DNA of 43,251 bases from Acinetobacter sp. UBA801 (GTDB taxonomy: Bacteria > Pseudomonadota > Gammaproteobacteria > Pseudomonadales > Moraxellaceae), in the NCBI GenBank assembly GCA_002296655.1, contig DBIN01000022.1, positions 24,621 to 67,871 on the forward strand, in the 5' to 3' direction. Positions 9,052 through 19,665 of this stretch are shown in pieces. Numbering within the stretch: position 1 is the first letter of the stretch; every line of letters begins with the position of its first letter. A model generated the notes under the pieces. It was given only the letters and a program-made list of their open reading frames with translations. It did no database searches and was not told the origin of the DNA. The position numbers and the translations under genes were made by a program.

Positions 9052-11127
9052 TTATTCAGGTAGTTTAAAGTCAGTTACAGATTCACGTAATGATTCTGCC
9101 ATGTTGGCCAACTCAGATACCGAACGTGCAGTATCGAAAGTTGCACTGGTCGTTTGCGAGGTAATTTCTTGTACAACATTCATCGTGGTTGCAATGTGAC
9201 CTACAGAAGCAGACTGAAGTTTTGCAGCATCCGAAATGTTAGAGATCAATTTCGCAAGGTTGGTCGATACCGTTTGAATCTCATCCAGTGCAACACCCGC
9301 ATCCTTAGATAAGTTCGCACCACGTACAACTTCAGATGTGGTTAGTTCCATCGAAATTACGGCTTCGTTGGTATCGGTCTGAATGGTTTTAACCAGTGTT
9401 TCAATCTGCTTAGTTGCAGATGCTGAACGTTCAGCTAGACGCTGTACCTCATCGGCTACGACTGCGAAACCACGACCAGCTTCACCCGCCATAGACGCCT
9501 GAATTGCGGCGTTTAATGCCAAAATGTTAGTTTGGTCGGCAATATCGTTAATCAAGGCAACGATGTTACCAATCTCTTGTGAAGATTCACCCAAACGCTT
9601 AATACGCTTTGAGGTTTCTTGAATCTGCTCACGAATGATATCCATACCTTCGATTGAACGGTTTACAACGTCTGCACCATTCGATGCAATATGTACTGAA
9701 CGTTCTGCTACCGCTGCTGATTCTTCAGCGTTGGCAGATACTTGGTCAATTGACATTGCCATTTCGTTAATTGCGGCAGATGCACCGGCAATTTCTTGCG
9801 CTTGATGCTCAGATGCTTCTGCTAACTGGTTAGTAATGTTCTGTGTGGTTGCCGTATATTGTGCAACTTCGTGCGATGTTTCCTGAATACGCGATACAAG
9901 GTCACGTAATTGGTCAATCGCAAAGTTAATCGAGTCAGCAATTGCACCCGTGAAGTCTTCCGATACTGTTGCATAAGAACGTAAGTCACCATCCGCAAGG
10001 TCGGCAATTTCATCGAGTAAACGTAAAATCGCGTTCTGATTACGGTCATATTCATCTTGTAGACGAACCACGCGAGCTTTATCGGCTTCACCACGTAAAC
10101 CAAGTAATTTGAATACACAGAACAAGAATGCAAGTAATGCTGCAATCAAGCCAATTGCAGGAATCGCAATAGACCAACCTGAACCGCCAGACAATTTATT
10201 TAAATTGGTTAAAAGTTTATCTGACTGGTTAAAAATAGAAGAGGAAGCCTGACGTACTTTTACAATTTGCGTTGAGTTCTTTAAAACCGTTGCAGCAGCA
10301 GATTTCAATACATCTTCATATTCTGCTTGAATGCTTTCTAATGAACTACGTAAATCTTCTTGAGTAATACGTTGTACACCCAGTTCTGCACTACCATTCA
10401 ACTGCGCTGCTAAGTAAGCACCAAATGTTTCGATATCGGCACTAAAGTCATCTGCAGATTCACGAGAACTGTCTGTACCTGTCAATACAGAATTGATTGA
10501 ACGTAAAATACGCTCTGCAATGAATACTTGGTTCTTTGCAATAACCACCTGGCTACTTGGCATGTCTTGACGTGCCATTTGGTCAACCATCAAATTATAT
10601 TCCGCCTGAATACCAGGGATGGTTTCACTAATTGCAATGCTCGTGTCATAAAGCTGGTTAATAATTTTTTGTTGTGAAGCAATTAAATCAATATTTTCAG
10701 AAATTGATTTCCACTGTGTTTCTACATCACGCAAGGTATCTGTATTTGGATGAATGTCTTTCACTGTTTCTAAGTTATCAGCAAAGGCTTTTTGTGAATC
10801 TGTTAAATTTTTAATCGATTCAGGTGTACCTGATGCAGTCGCTTCAGTTGCTTGACGAGAAATGGTTTGTGACAACAGACGTAATTCACCCAAACTACGG
10901 GTAAAGTCGTTATTACGCGGCACGCTATAAAAAAGGTATAGCAACAGGAAAAGCGATAAGATGATACAAAAAGCTGCACCTAAAATAAGTGGCTTAGATT
11001 TTTCTGTTTCGCCAAATACACTCGCAAACTCTTCTGTTCGCGCCTGTAATTTTGCAAAAAAACCTGAACCACTTGCTTTACGGACGGTTTCTTCGCCTGG
11101 ATTTTTCTTTTTAAGTTTAAAGCCCAT
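9052..11127 (-). CDS. pilJ: Methyl-accepting chemotaxis receptor PilJ
   Basis: This is a 691-residue transmembrane chemoreceptor. It has a cytoplasmic basic N-terminus, a first membrane helix at about residues 47-69, a periplasmic helical sensor domain to about residue 315 and a second membrane helix at about 318-343. A HAMP-like and long coiled-coil signalling region follows. The highly conserved hairpin tip is present ([18 protein letters not shown] then [20 protein letters not shown]). In the Pil-Chp system PilJ senses pilin or surface contact and controls the ChpA kinase through CheW-like PilI. The gene follows pilI by 45 bases. No methyltransferase or methylesterase gene is adjacent, although the receptor is of the methyl-accepting class. 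Confidence 0.95.
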   Translation of the reverse strand: MGFKLKKKNPGEETVRKASGSGFFAKLQARTEEFASVFGETEKSKPLILGAAFCIILSLFLLLYLFYSVPRNNDFTRSLGELRLLSQTISRQATEATASGTPESIKNLTDSQKAFADNLETVKDIHPNTDTLRDVETQWKSISENIDLIASQQKIINQLYDTSIAISETIPGIQAEYNLMVDQMARQDMPSSQVVIAKNQVFIAERILRSINSVLTGTDSSRESADDFSADIETFGAYLAAQLNGSAELGVQRITQEDLRSSLESIQAEYEDVLKSAAATVLKNSTQIVKVRQASSSIFNQSDKLLTNLNKLSGGSGWSIAIPAIGLIAALLAFLFCVFKLLGLRGEADKARVVRLQDEYDRNQNAILRLLDEIADLADGDLRSYATVSEDFTGAIADSINFAIDQLRDLVSRIQETSHEVAQYTATTQNITNQLAEASEHQAQEIAGASAAINEMAMSIDQVSANAEESAAVAERSVHIASNGADVVNRSIEGMDIIREQIQETSKRIKRLGESSQEIGNIVALINDIADQTNILALNAAIQASMAGEAGRGFAVVADEVQRLAERSASATKQIETLVKTIQTDTNEAVISMELTTSEVVRGANLSKDAGVALDEIQTVSTNLAKLISNISDAAKLQSASVGHIATTMNVVQEITSQTTSATFDTARSVSELANMAESLRESVTDFKLPE

Positions 11128-11172
11128 ACAGCTTCTCCCCGATTGACGCCTTCATTTTTAGGTGCGCGACAG

Positions 11173-11709
11173 TTAATTTATAAATTTTATAGATGCGTTC
11201 ATGTATTTTGGGTTTTGCAATAAACGACTAAATAAGAAAACATGCCATTGTTGGTTATGTTGGTGAAAATACCCCTGACAATATTCTTGTAAATTACTAT
11301 CTAAATCATTGTGTTTAGAAAAGAAACTTTTCTTATTAAAGTGCTGTATACCCAAAACTTGATCTACAATTAAACCGACATAATGGTCATTATGACTAAT
11401 ACACATTACTTTTTGAGTAGGTGAATATTGGCTACTTTGCCCAGAAACATAATGTGCCAAATCTGAAACTGAAAGTAATCTTCCACGAATATTCGCTAGA
11501 CCTACTACCCAAGGTTGGGTATTTGGTACTGGCGTATATTTCGGTGGATAAATAACCTCAGAAACCTCTCCTAATGGAGCAACGAAATATTGCCCCATCA
11601 TCTCAAAAGCAATACCTGACCAGCGGTTTACCTCATTTTCGGTACTAACGTAGTTTTTGTTTCCACGTTTAGATAACCGAAGTAATTCAATAAAACCATT
11701 TGCAGCCAT
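11173..11709 (-). CDS. pilI: CheW-like coupling protein PilI
   Basis: This 178-residue protein has one CheW domain: IAFEMMGQYFVAPLGEVSEVI, then the conserved P-W-V-V-G-L-A-N-I-R-G-R-L-L-S-V-S-D-L segment around residues 67-85, and CISHNDHYVGLIVDQVLGI. It links the PilJ receptor to the ChpA kinase at the inner face of the membrane. It starts 3 bases downstream of pilH, within the pilG-pilH-pilI-pilJ-chpA order that is standard for this system. Confidence 0.93.
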   Translation of the reverse strand: MAANGFIELLRLSKRGNKNYVSTENEVNRWSGIAFEMMGQYFVAPLGEVSEVIYPPKYTPVPNTQPWVVGLANIRGRLLSVSDLAHYVSGQSSQYSPTQKVMCISHNDHYVGLIVDQVLGIQHFNKKSFFSKHNDLDSNLQEYCQGYFHQHNQQWHVFLFSRLLQNPKYMNASIKFIN

Positions 11710-11712
11710 AGC

Positions 11713-12081
11713 TTATCCTACATTAAGGTGTTGATTAATCACATTAACTAATTGTTTTTCGTCAACAGGCTTAGTTAAGTAATCGCTCGCACCTTGGCGT
11801 TTCCCCCAAACACGATCGGTTGCCTGATCTTTAGTACTCACAATTACAATTGGAATGTGTTTGGTGGTATCACCACGCGAAATTTGACGTGTTGCCTGAA
11901 AGCCGTTCACGCCTGGCATAACTACATCCATTAATATTAAATCTGGTAATTCCGCTTGCGCCATGGTCACGCCATCTGCACCATTCGCTGCTTCAATGAC
12001 ATCAAAACCATGCTTGGTCAAGATTTCTCTAAAGCGGAATGTTTCTGTAGGTGAATCATCTACAATAAGAATACGAGCCAT
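11713..12081 (-). CDS. pilH: Response regulator PilH (single receiver domain)
   Basis: This 122-residue stand-alone CheY-like receiver has acidic D8-D9 (LIVDDS), phosphoacceptor D52 (LILMDVVMPG), a switch Ser/Thr in IVST and K104 (YLTKP). The ATG at 12081 was chosen because a strong GGGGGAA ribosome-binding site lies just before it, and the protein then begins M-A-R-I-L-I-V-D-D like known PilH. An in-frame TTG 12 bases upstream overlaps that ribosome-binding site and is rejected. In Pseudomonas, PilH acts with the retraction arm or as a phosphate sink of the system. The gene has no output domain. Confidence 0.95.
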   Translation of the reverse strand: MARILIVDDSPTETFRFREILTKHGFDVIEAANGADGVTMAQAELPDLILMDVVMPGVNGFQATRQISRGDTTKHIPIVIVSTKDQATDRVWGKRQGASDYLTKPVDEKQLVNVINQHLNVG

Positions 12082-12113
12082 TATTTCCCCCAATAAATCT
12101 AACTAACTAATAA

Positions 12114-12497
12114 TTACGCGGTCACGTGGTTACGAATGGCGTTTAATAATTCATCTTTACTAAATGGTTTAGTCAGATACTCATCAGAACCCACAACACG
12201 TCCTTTGGCTTGATCAAACAAACCATCTTTACTTGATAGCATAATGACAGGAATGTTTTGGTAGTTTTGCGAGTTTTTAATCAAGGCACACGTTTGGTAA
12301 CCATCTAGGCGCGGCATCATAATATCTACGAATACGATATCTGGATTTGATTCGGCAATTTTGGATAATGCCTCAAATCCATCAACTGCGGTAACCACTT
12401 CACAACCTTCACGCTGTAGAAGTGTTTCAGCTGTACGGCGAATGGTTTTTGAATCATCAATCACCATGACTTTTAGATTTTGGAATTTATCGTCCAT
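12114..12497 (-). CDS. pilG: Response regulator PilG (single receiver domain)
   Basis: This 127-residue CheY-like receiver is the first gene of the pil-chp operon. It has D14-D15 (VIDDSK), phosphoacceptor D58 (IVFVDIMMPRLDG) and K110 (YLTKPF). In related systems phospho-PilG promotes pilus extension and stimulates adenylate cyclase signalling. The ATG is preceded by a good GGAAGGG ribosome-binding site. The upstream 277 bp, shared with a divergent gene, contain two perfect inverted repeats that may be regulatory. Confidence 0.95.
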   Translation of the reverse strand: MDDKFQNLKVMVIDDSKTIRRTAETLLQREGCEVVTAVDGFEALSKIAESNPDIVFVDIMMPRLDGYQTCALIKNSQNYQNIPVIMLSSKDGLFDQAKGRVVGSDEYLTKPFSKDELLNAIRNHVTA

Positions 12498-12605
12498 TCA
12501 ATGACCCTTCCCATTTTTGTTTGCACAAGCAACTGAGTAGAAAATTTTTACATATTGATGGTATTTTTAACATATCTTTACTTGTAGTTTCAATGAACAT
12601 ATTTA

Positions 12606-12660
12606 GTGTAAAACTACACTTTTACACCATTATCACCAAACCGCTCACACTTTCGTGTGA
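12606..12660. promoter_or_regulatory. Two perfect inverted repeats in the pilG upstream region
   Basis: The first repeat is GTGTAAAA/TTTTACAC (12606-12613 with 12620-12627, 6-base centre). The second is TCACAC/GTGTGA (12645-12650 with 12655-12660, TTTC centre). Both lie in the divergent control region between pilG and the DUF4124-like gene. Neither is followed directly by a T run, so they look more like operator sites or 5' leader hairpins than terminators. Function is inferred. Confidence 0.35.
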
Positions 12661-12774
12661 CCATTGATATTTTTTTATCGGTTGTATTTTTCTAATTCCT
12701 AAATTTTGATCTAATATAACACTATTATTACGTGTAATTTAAGTAATTTAGTCAACTTTATTGTGGGGGACAAC

Positions 12775-13419
12775 GTGAGTACTTTTTTTGCAAAATCACT
12801 CGCTGTCAAATTAAAACAAACTAAGCAGTCACTCAAATTGGGTATGCTTGCTTTACTGCTCTTTCCCTCTGCCCCACTCATGGCTGACAACCAGAACAAA
12901 GCGGTGTGGTACCGCTATTATGATCAACAGGGCGTTGCGAATATTAGTAGTAATGTGACACCTAATCATATTCGTCACGGCTATGAAGCATTAGACCGTA
13001 ACATGCAAGTGATTCAGCGTGCACGTCCATATAGCACCGAAGCGGATATTAAAAAAGCTCCACAACGCGCTGCTCAAGCGTATCAAATGGAATCTGATCA
13101 GCGTTTAAAAAAAGCCTATACCAATAGTCAAACCGCAATCACTAAACGTAATAACGCTTTAGCTCATATTAAAAAGCAAATTGCTTTCCAACAAGAACAA
13201 CTCAAACAGTTGCAAAATGACCGTATTACTTTTAAACGTCAAGAAATGGAGTATCTACGCAAAGTCAAACCTGCGCCTGCACAACTAAAAACCAATTTGG
13301 ACAATAACTTGAAAAACATCGAGCTTAAAAAAGATATGATTCAATCTTTACAAACAAGCTATCGAAATACACAAGCAGAATACGACAAAATTATTACTCG
13401 CTTAAAAGCTCTTGAATAG
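12775..13419 (+). CDS. Exported DUF4124-like coiled-coil protein
   Basis: With the GTG start at 12775 the protein has 214 residues; a GTG 12 bases upstream overlaps the GGGGGA ribosome-binding site and is rejected. A hydrophobic signal segment (GMLALLLFPSAPLMA) ends near an A-D cleavage site. The next 60 residues resemble DUF4124 (VWYRYYDQQGVANISSNVTP), a small domain common in gamma-proteobacterial envelope proteins. The C-terminal half is a charged coiled coil rich in K, Q and N. It is divergent from pilG and 49 bases upstream of the RND adaptor gene. A role in the periplasm is inferred, and no specific function is known. Confidence 0.75.
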   Translation: MSTFFAKSLAVKLKQTKQSLKLGMLALLLFPSAPLMADNQNKAVWYRYYDQQGVANISSNVTPNHIRHGYEALDRNMQVIQRARPYSTEADIKKAPQRAAQAYQMESDQRLKKAYTNSQTAITKRNNALAHIKKQIAFQQEQLKQLQNDRITFKRQEMEYLRKVKPAPAQLKTNLDNNLKNIELKKDMIQSLQTSYRNTQAEYDKIITRLKALE

Positions 13420-13468
13420 TTGATTTGAATTACATTGTCATTTTGGCAATTATTAAGGACAAATATGC

Positions 13469-14602
13469 ATGCACATTGCACAGCGTATCGCAGTTAGGTT
13501 TAATCTGCATTATTTACCCATTTTTCGTATCGCTACAATCGGCTTATGTATTTTAGTGAGTGCCTGCCAAAAATCAGAAACTGAAAATAAAACAATAGCA
13601 TCAGAAAAAGTAGAACTCATTCAGCAAGATTTAGTGACCCCACAACAAGGCAGTGCAATCAGTAAAACTGCCTTTACCGGGACAGTGCGTGCAGTCAATC
13701 AAAGTAGTATTCAAGCACAGGTGATTGCCACAGCAACTTTAGTCTATGTCAAAATAGGCGATAGCGTACAACGTGGTCAAACCTTGCTGCGCTTGAATAA
13801 TCAGGATAATGCTTCGCGTTTGGCACAAGCTCGCGCAAATTTAGCTGCAACGCAAGCACAAGCCAACCAAGCCCGAAACATGATGCAACGAAAAAAGCGT
13901 TTGCTCGATCAGGGTTTTATTTCACAAGTGGAATATGAGCAAAGTCAGTTAGATTACCGTGCACAAATGGAAAATGTACGTGCCCAACAAGCCAATGTCG
14001 ATATAGCACTAAAAGCCGATCAAGATGGTACGATTACCAGTCCAATTCATGGTGTCATTACCCAACGTCAAGTTGAGCCTGGGCAAACTGTGGCTGCAGG
14101 ACAAACCTTATTTGAAATCGTCGATCCGAACCAATTAGAAATTCAAGCAAAATTACCAAGCGACTTACAAGCCGCACTCAAAATTGGTCAAAAAATTGAA
14201 TATCAACTACAAGGACAAGCAACCATATTTAATGCACAAATTAGTCGCGTTTCCCCTGTAGCAGATTTAGCCAGTCGTCAAATCGAGTTTTTTGCGACCC
14301 CGCTTGAGCGTCTTCCATCTTTAAGTATTGGGGCATTTGTGGATGGTTATATTTTAGCGAACAGCACAATTTCAGGGCAAATCATTCCACTCAATACCAT
14401 TCACGATATCCCAAACAAACCTTATGTTTGGGTGATTCGAGATCAAAAAATTGCCCGTGTTGATATCACAGTTTTAGAACAACGCTACAGTGATAATACT
14501 GCTGTGATTCAAGGCTTAAAGAACAATGATCTAGTAAGTCGAGTGGTATTTAGCCCCGATCAAATCCAGCAGCAGGTGATCATTCAGAATAACCCTCAAT
14601 AA
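13469..14602 (+). CDS. RND efflux periplasmic adaptor (membrane fusion) lipoprotein
   Basis: This 377-residue membrane-fusion protein has a signal peptide ending in a lipobox L-V-S-A-C (C33), so it is probably lipid-anchored in the inner membrane. The lipoyl-type half-motifs (QAQVIATATLVYVKIGDSVQRGQTLLRL and ITSPIHGVITQRQVEPGQTV) flank an alpha-helical hairpin rich in A, Q and R (about residues 118-185). Beta-barrel and membrane-proximal domains follow. It connects an RND pump to an outer-membrane channel. The ATG at 13469 has an AAGGAC ribosome-binding site; an overlapping ATG 4 bases upstream is in a frame that soon stops. The pump gene follows after 62 bases. No channel gene is nearby. Confidence 0.9.
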   Translation: MHIAQRIAVRFNLHYLPIFRIATIGLCILVSACQKSETENKTIASEKVELIQQDLVTPQQGSAISKTAFTGTVRAVNQSSIQAQVIATATLVYVKIGDSVQRGQTLLRLNNQDNASRLAQARANLAATQAQANQARNMMQRKKRLLDQGFISQVEYEQSQLDYRAQMENVRAQQANVDIALKADQDGTITSPIHGVITQRQVEPGQTVAAGQTLFEIVDPNQLEIQAKLPSDLQAALKIGQKIEYQLQGQATIFNAQISRVSPVADLASRQIEFFATPLERLPSLSIGAFVDGYILANSTISGQIIPLNTIHDIPNKPYVWVIRDQKIARVDITVLEQRYSDNTAVIQGLKNNDLVSRVVFSPDQIQQQVIIQNNPQ

Positions 14603-14664
14603 TTAGAATTTCATCTCAATGTCGTAGTGCAGATGTCCAATAAATAAAAAATCAGGATCGTTGT

Positions 14665-17600
14665 ATGTGGTTTACCCGAGTTAGCGTCAAGTATCCCGTT
14701 TTTACCATCATGATGATGTTTTGTCTGATGGTGCTTGGCTTGGCTTCATGGCAACGTATGGGCGTGGAAGAATTTCCTGACGTCGATTTTCCATTTGTAG
14801 TCGTTTATACAAGCTATCCAGGGGCATCACCTGAAACAGTTGAGTCTGAAATCACCAAGAAAATGGAAGATCAGATCAACACCATTTCAGGTTTAAAACA
14901 ATTGGTTTCACAATCCAGTGAAGGGTTATCTACCATTATAGCCGAATTTAATTTAGATGTTCCTTCGGCAGTGGCGGCACAAGATGTACGCGATAAAATT
15001 TCCTCAGTCAGTGCAGGTTTTCGAGATGAAATTCAAGACCCTGTAGTGGAGCGCTACGACCCAACAGCCAATGCGGTTCTGTCGATTGTCTTTGAATCCT
15101 CACAAATGTCCTTGCGCGATCTAAGTTCCTATCTAGATCAGCAGGTTGTGCCACAACTGCGTACCGTACCTGGCGTCGGGACAGTCAATTTATTGGGTGA
15201 TGCACAGCGACAAATTCGGATTGAGGTCGATCCACAAAAATTAATGAGTTTTGGTTTAGGTGTGGATCAAGTGATCAATACCCTAAAAGCTGAAAATATT
15301 GAAGTGCCAGGCGGTACACTCAAACAAGCTAATAGTGAATTGGTGGTCGAAATTCAATCCAAAGTCATTCACCCTCTGGCTTTTGGCGATTTGATTATTG
15401 CCAATAAAAATGGTGCGCCAATCTTTTTAAAACAAGTAGCCACAATTCAAGACAGTCAGGCAGAGCTGGAAACCAGTGCGTTTCTAAATGGGCAAACTGC
15501 GGTTGCTGTCGATATCTTGCGTAGTTCAGACTCTAATATTATTGAAGTGGTAGATAACACCCACAAAACCTTAGAACGTATTCAAACCCAACTACCTGCA
15601 GGCATGACTGCAAAAGTCGTGGCTGATTCTTCTAAAGGGATTCGTGGCAGTATCCGTGATGTAGCGCGCACCATTATTGAGGGTGCGATTTTGGCAGTCC
15701 TGATTGTACTATTGTTTCTTGGTTCATTCCGTTCTACCGCCATTACAGGATTGACCCTACCCATCGCCCTACTCGGCACACTCACCTTTATTTGGGCATT
15801 TGGCTTTACCATCAACATGATGACCTTACTGGCACTCTCGCTCAGTATTGGCTTATTGATTGATGATGCAATTGTGGTTCGTGAAAATATTGTGCGTCAT
15901 GCCGATATGGGGAAAGACCATGTCACGGCCGCCTTAGATGGCACCAAAGAAATTGGCTTGGCGGTTTTAGCAACCACTCTGACCATTGTTGCAGTATTTT
16001 TACCTGTAGCATTTATGGGCGGGATAATCGGACGCTTTTTCTATCAATTTGGTGTAACCGTCAGTACTGCAGTGCTGATTTCCATGTTTGTCAGTTTTAC
16101 CCTAGACCCAATGTTATCTGCACATTGGGCTGAAAAACCCAATCCCGATAAACAACCTGGACGAATAAAACGCTTCTTAAATTGGATTTCCAACAAACTC
16201 GACAATTTAAGTCATCATTATGAAAAACTTTTAAAATTAGCGCTACGATTTCGCGTTATTACCTTATTGATTGCCGTAGCTTCATTATTTGCCGCACTCG
16301 GATTATCCAAACTAATTGGCACAGAGTTTGTACCTGTACCTGACAAAGGTGAAATTCGGATTAAATTTGAAACACCTGTGGATGCCTCTCTTGAATATTC
16401 ACAAGCAAAATTAAAACAAGTAGACCAAATCATCCGTCAACACCCTGAAGTACGTGCGACTTACGGGGCAATTAACAGCGTGACAGATCGCGGGAAAAAT
16501 CATGTTAACTTGCGTGTTACTGTCAGCCCGCGTAATGAACGTCAACAAACGCTGACTGAACTCAATAATGAATTCCGCCAACGTCTACAAAGTATTGCAG
16601 GCATCACCATCACCTCTGTCGCATCTGCCGATGAAACAGTTTCGGGGGGGCAAAAACCTGTGATGGTGTCCATTAAAGGTCCTGATTTAGCAGAGTTACA
16701 AAAAATTTCTGACCGCTTTATGAAAGAAATTGCTCAGGTGGAGGGTATTGTCGATTTAGAAAGCTCGCTAAAAGCCCCTAAACCTACATTAGGTGTTCAT
16801 ATAAACCGCGTGCTTGCTAGCGATTTGGGGCTATCGGTGAATCAAATTGCCAATATTATCCGACCACTCATTGCAGGGGATGATGTCACTACATGGCAAG
16901 ATGAACATGGCGAAACCTACGATGTTAATGTTCGCCTTACAGAAAACCGTCGTAGCTTGCCGAGCGATGTGCAAAATATGTATTTAACTTCACAAAAAAC
17001 CGATGCCAATGGACAAAATATTTTAGTGCCTTTGGCAAGTGTGGCTAAGTTTGAGGAAAGTTTAGGTGCAGCACAAATCAACCGCCGTGATTTAGCCCGT
17101 GAAGTTTTGGTCGAAGCAAACACCGCAGGACGTCCTGCAGGTGACATTGGTGCCGACATTGAAAAAATTCAGGACAACTTTAAATTACCCGCAGGTTATA
17201 GCTTCGATACACAAGGTGCCAATGCCGACATGGCTGAATCTGCAGGTTATGCGCTGACTGCTATTACCCTATCTATTGTGTTTATTTATATCGTTTTAGG
17301 GTCGCAATTCAACAGTTTCATTCACCCCGCTGCAATTATGGCTTCTCTGCCTTTATCACTGATTGGGGTATTCTTGGCACTGTTTATTTTTAACTCGACC
17401 ATGAACCTGTTTTCTATTATTGGTATTATTATGCTGATGGGATTGGTAACCAAAAACGCAATTTTGCTGATTGATTTTATTAAAAAAGCCATGGATCAGG
17501 GAGAGTCACGTTATGATGCAATTATTGCTGCAGGAAAAACCCGTTTACGTCCCATTTTAATGACCACCAGTGCAATGGTGATGGGGATGGTGCCACTGGC

Positions 17601-17769
17601 ACTTGGCTTGGGTGAAGGCGGTGAACAAAGTGCACCAATGGCACATGCAGTCATTGGCGGTGTGATGACATCTACCCTGCTCACCTTGGTGGTTGTACCT
17701 GTTATTTTCACTTACTTAGATGATTTTAAGAATTTTATGTTACGCCAAACACGTAAACTGATCTCTTAA
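14665..17769 (+). CDS. RND-family efflux pump permease (AcrB/HAE1-like)
   Basis: This 1034-residue inner-membrane proton-driven transporter shows the RND pattern: an N-terminal transmembrane helix, a large porter/docking loop (about residues 35-330), a helix bundle, a second loop (about 560-860) and a final bundle. The proton-relay acidic pair D400-D401 lies in [13 protein letters not shown] of TM4, matching D407/D408 of Acr[16 protein letters not shown] and [18 protein letters not shown] are typical family segments. Substrate cannot be read from sequence. It forms a two-gene unit with the adaptor and ends at a terminator before proS. Confidence 0.93.
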   Translation: MWFTRVSVKYPVFTIMMMFCLMVLGLASWQRMGVEEFPDVDFPFVVVYTSYPGASPETVESEITKKMEDQINTISGLKQLVSQSSEGLSTIIAEFNLDVPSAVAAQDVRDKISSVSAGFRDEIQDPVVERYDPTANAVLSIVFESSQMSLRDLSSYLDQQVVPQLRTVPGVGTVNLLGDAQRQIRIEVDPQKLMSFGLGVDQVINTLKAENIEVPGGTLKQANSELVVEIQSKVIHPLAFGDLIIANKNGAPIFLKQVATIQDSQAELETSAFLNGQTAVAVDILRSSDSNIIEVVDNTHKTLERIQTQLPAGMTAKVVADSSKGIRGSIRDVARTIIEGAILAVLIVLLFLGSFRSTAITGLTLPIALLGTLTFIWAFGFTINMMTLLALSLSIGLLIDDAIVVRENIVRHADMGKDHVTAALDGTKEIGLAVLATTLTIVAVFLPVAFMGGIIGRFFYQFGVTVSTAVLISMFVSFTLDPMLSAHWAEKPNPDKQPGRIKRFLNWISNKLDNLSHHYEKLLKLALRFRVITLLIAVASLFAALGLSKLIGTEFVPVPDKGEIRIKFETPVDASLEYSQAKLKQVDQIIRQHPEVRATYGAINSVTDRGKNHVNLRVTVSPRNERQQTLTELNNEFRQRLQSIAGITITSVASADETVSGGQKPVMVSIKGPDLAELQKISDRFMKEIAQVEGIVDLESSLKAPKPTLGVHINRVLASDLGLSVNQIANIIRPLIAGDDVTTWQDEHGETYDVNVRLTENRRSLPSDVQNMYLTSQKTDANGQNILVPLASVAKFEESLGAAQINRRDLAREVLVEANTAGRPAGDIGADIEKIQDNFKLPAGYSFDTQGANADMAESAGYALTAITLSIVFIYIVLGSQFNSFIHPAAIMASLPLSLIGVFLALFIFNSTMNLFSIIGIIMLMGLVTKNAILLIDFIKKAMDQGESRYDAIIAAGKTRLRPILMTTSAMVMGMVPLALGLGEGGEQSAPMAHAVIGGVMTSTLLTLVVVPVIFTYLDDFKNFMLRQTRKLIS

Positions 17770-17796
17770 AATCTCGCACAAATTCACACAAACGTT

Positions 17797-17832
17797 GGGC
17801 TAAATTTTAACGCAAGTTTAGCCCGATTTTTA
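17797..17832 (+). terminator. Intrinsic terminator after the RND operon
   Basis: The stem GGGCTAAA/TTTAGCCC (17797-17804 with 17817-17824) is followed by GATTTTTAT. It separates the efflux operon from proS. Confidence 0.8.
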
Positions 17833-17835
17833 TTG

Positions 17836-17841
17836 TATAAT
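17836..17841 (+). promoter_or_regulatory. Possible -10 box of the proS promoter
   Basis: A perfect TATAAT lies 50 bases before the proS start, immediately downstream of the terminator of the preceding operon. No convincing -35 box is seen at the usual distance, so the call is tentative. Confidence 0.45.
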
Positions 17842-17891
17842 CTGGCTTTGAAAAAATTCCATTTAACGCTTCATTTTTTAGGACAGTTTCC

Positions 17892-19607
17892 ATGCGCGCG
17901 AGTCGCTTTTTATTTGCTACGTTAAGAGAAACCCCAAACGATGCCGAGGTGATTTCTCACCAGCTGATGTTACGTGCGGGTATGATTCGTAAATTGGCTT
18001 CAGGTTTATATACTTGGTTGCCAATGGGTGTACGTGTGCTAAATAAAGTTGAAGCTATTGTTCGTGAAGAAATGAACCGCGCAGGCGCTTTAGAAACTTT
18101 TATGCCTGTCACTCAGCCCGCTTCACTTTGGGAAGAATCTGGGCGTTATGTGCAATATGGTCCTGAATTACTACGCTTTAAAGACCGCCACGACAATCCT
18201 TTTGTACTTGGTCCAACACATGAAGAAGTCATTACAGATTTGGCACGTAATGAGTTAAAAAGCTATAAGCAATTGCCAATTAACTTCTATCAAATTCAAA
18301 CGAAATTCCGTGACGAAATTCGACCACGTTTTGGGGTAATGCGTTCACGTGAATTTATTATGAAAGATGCTTATTCTTTCCATACCAATCAAGCCTCCTT
18401 ACAAGAAACCTATGATGTCATGTACGACACATACTGCCGAATTTTCTCGCGCTTAGGTTTAGACTTCCGCCCAGTACAAGCAGATACAGGTTCTATTGGT
18501 GGTTCAGGTTCACATGAATTCCACGTTCTAGCTTCAAGTGGTGAAGATGATATCGCCTTCTCTACAGAATCTGATTATGCAGCCAATATTGAAATGGCTG
18601 AGGCCATTTTGGTGGGTGAACGTGCTGCTGCAACGCAAGAACTCAAGATTGTAGATACACCAAACAAAAAAACCATTGCGGATGTTTCTGCATTTTTAGG
18701 CACGAATAGTAACCAGTCAGTCAAAGCGCTCTTGGTTCAAGGTGTTGCAGATGAATCGGGTCAAATCCCTGTGATTGCATTATTCTTGCGTGGTGACCAT
18801 GAACTCAACGAAATTAAAGCAGAAAAGCATCCACAGATTGCTGCACCACTTACTTTTGCAACCGATGCACAAATTGCAGCATTAGGTTTAACTGCTGGCT
18901 TTGTTGGTCCACAAGGTTTGGTTGAAAAAGGTATAACTGTGATTGTAGACCGTGCTGTATCGGTACTGTCTGACTTTGTTGCTGGTGCAAACCAAGTTGA
19001 TCAACACGCAACAGGTGTGAACTGGGAGCGCGATGCACAATATACTGAAGTTTATGATTTACGTAATGTCGTTGAGGGCGATCCATCTCCCGATGGGAAA
19101 GGAACGCTACAAATTAAACGCGGTATTGAAGTCGGTCATATCTTCCAGCTTGGGACTAAATACTCAGAAGCGTTGGGCTGTAAAGTATTAGGTGAAGATG
19201 GCAAACCGTTTACTGTTACCATGGGATGCTATGGGATTGGTGTTACGCGTGTGGTTGCCTCTGCTATTGAACAGAACTTTGATGATAAAGGGATTATTTG
19301 GCCTGCAGCCATCGCACCATTTGAAATTGCGATTGTGCCAATGAATGCACATAAATCACCACGTACATTAGAAGCAGCAGAAGCACTTTATGCTGAACTT
19401 CAAGCTGCAGGTTATGATGTATTACTGGATGATCGTAATGAACGTCCTGGGGTGAAATTCTCTGACCTTGAGCTTACAGGTATTCCGCACCGTATTGTGA
19501 TTGGTGAGAAAGGTTTAGATGCAGGTACTTTTGAATATAAAGGTCGTCGTGATGCTGAATCTAGCAACCTAACGAAAGAAGAATTACTCATCCAAATTGC
19601 CAAATAA
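17892..19607 (+). CDS. proS: Prolyl-tRNA synthetase
   Basis: This 571-residue class II aminoacyl-tRNA synthetase charges tRNA-Pro. The N-terminal [19 protein letters not shown] and motif 2/3 regions ([42 protein letters not shown]) are clear. The bacterial editing insertion lies between them (about residues 225-400), so the enzyme is the bacterial-type ProS that clears Ala-tRNA-Pro. A C-terminal anticodon-binding domain ([24 protein letters not shown]) completes the protein. Length matches E. coli ProS (572). The start has an AGGA ribosome-binding site. The gene is monocistronic, bounded by terminators. Confidence 0.98.
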   Translation: MRASRFLFATLRETPNDAEVISHQLMLRAGMIRKLASGLYTWLPMGVRVLNKVEAIVREEMNRAGALETFMPVTQPASLWEESGRYVQYGPELLRFKDRHDNPFVLGPTHEEVITDLARNELKSYKQLPINFYQIQTKFRDEIRPRFGVMRSREFIMKDAYSFHTNQASLQETYDVMYDTYCRIFSRLGLDFRPVQADTGSIGGSGSHEFHVLASSGEDDIAFSTESDYAANIEMAEAILVGERAAATQELKIVDTPNKKTIADVSAFLGTNSNQSVKALLVQGVADESGQIPVIALFLRGDHELNEIKAEKHPQIAAPLTFATDAQIAALGLTAGFVGPQGLVEKGITVIVDRAVSVLSDFVAGANQVDQHATGVNWERDAQYTEVYDLRNVVEGDPSPDGKGTLQIKRGIEVGHIFQLGTKYSEALGCKVLGEDGKPFTVTMGCYGIGVTRVVASAIEQNFDDKGIIWPAAIAPFEIAIVPMNAHKSPRTLEAAEALYAELQAAGYDVLLDDRNERPGVKFSDLELTGIPHRIVIGEKGLDAGTFEYKGRRDAESSNLTKEELLIQIAK

Positions 19608-19624
19608 GATTAAACACTGAGTAT

Positions 19625-19656
19625 AAAAAATCCCGCACAACTGGCGGGATTTTTTT
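19625..19656. terminator. Bidirectional terminator between proS and the exported-protein operon
   Basis: The stem TCCCGC/GCGGGA (19631-19636 with 19644-19649) has a 7-base loop, is flanked by six A on the left and seven T on the right, and lies between convergent genes. It can end both proS and the four-gene minus-strand operon. Confidence 0.93.
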
Positions 19657-19665
19657 CATTTGGAA

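Noticed and set aside
12082..12093. Upstream TTG start for pilH
   Set aside because: It overlaps the GGGGGAA ribosome-binding site; the ATG at 12081 gives the normal PilH N-terminus.
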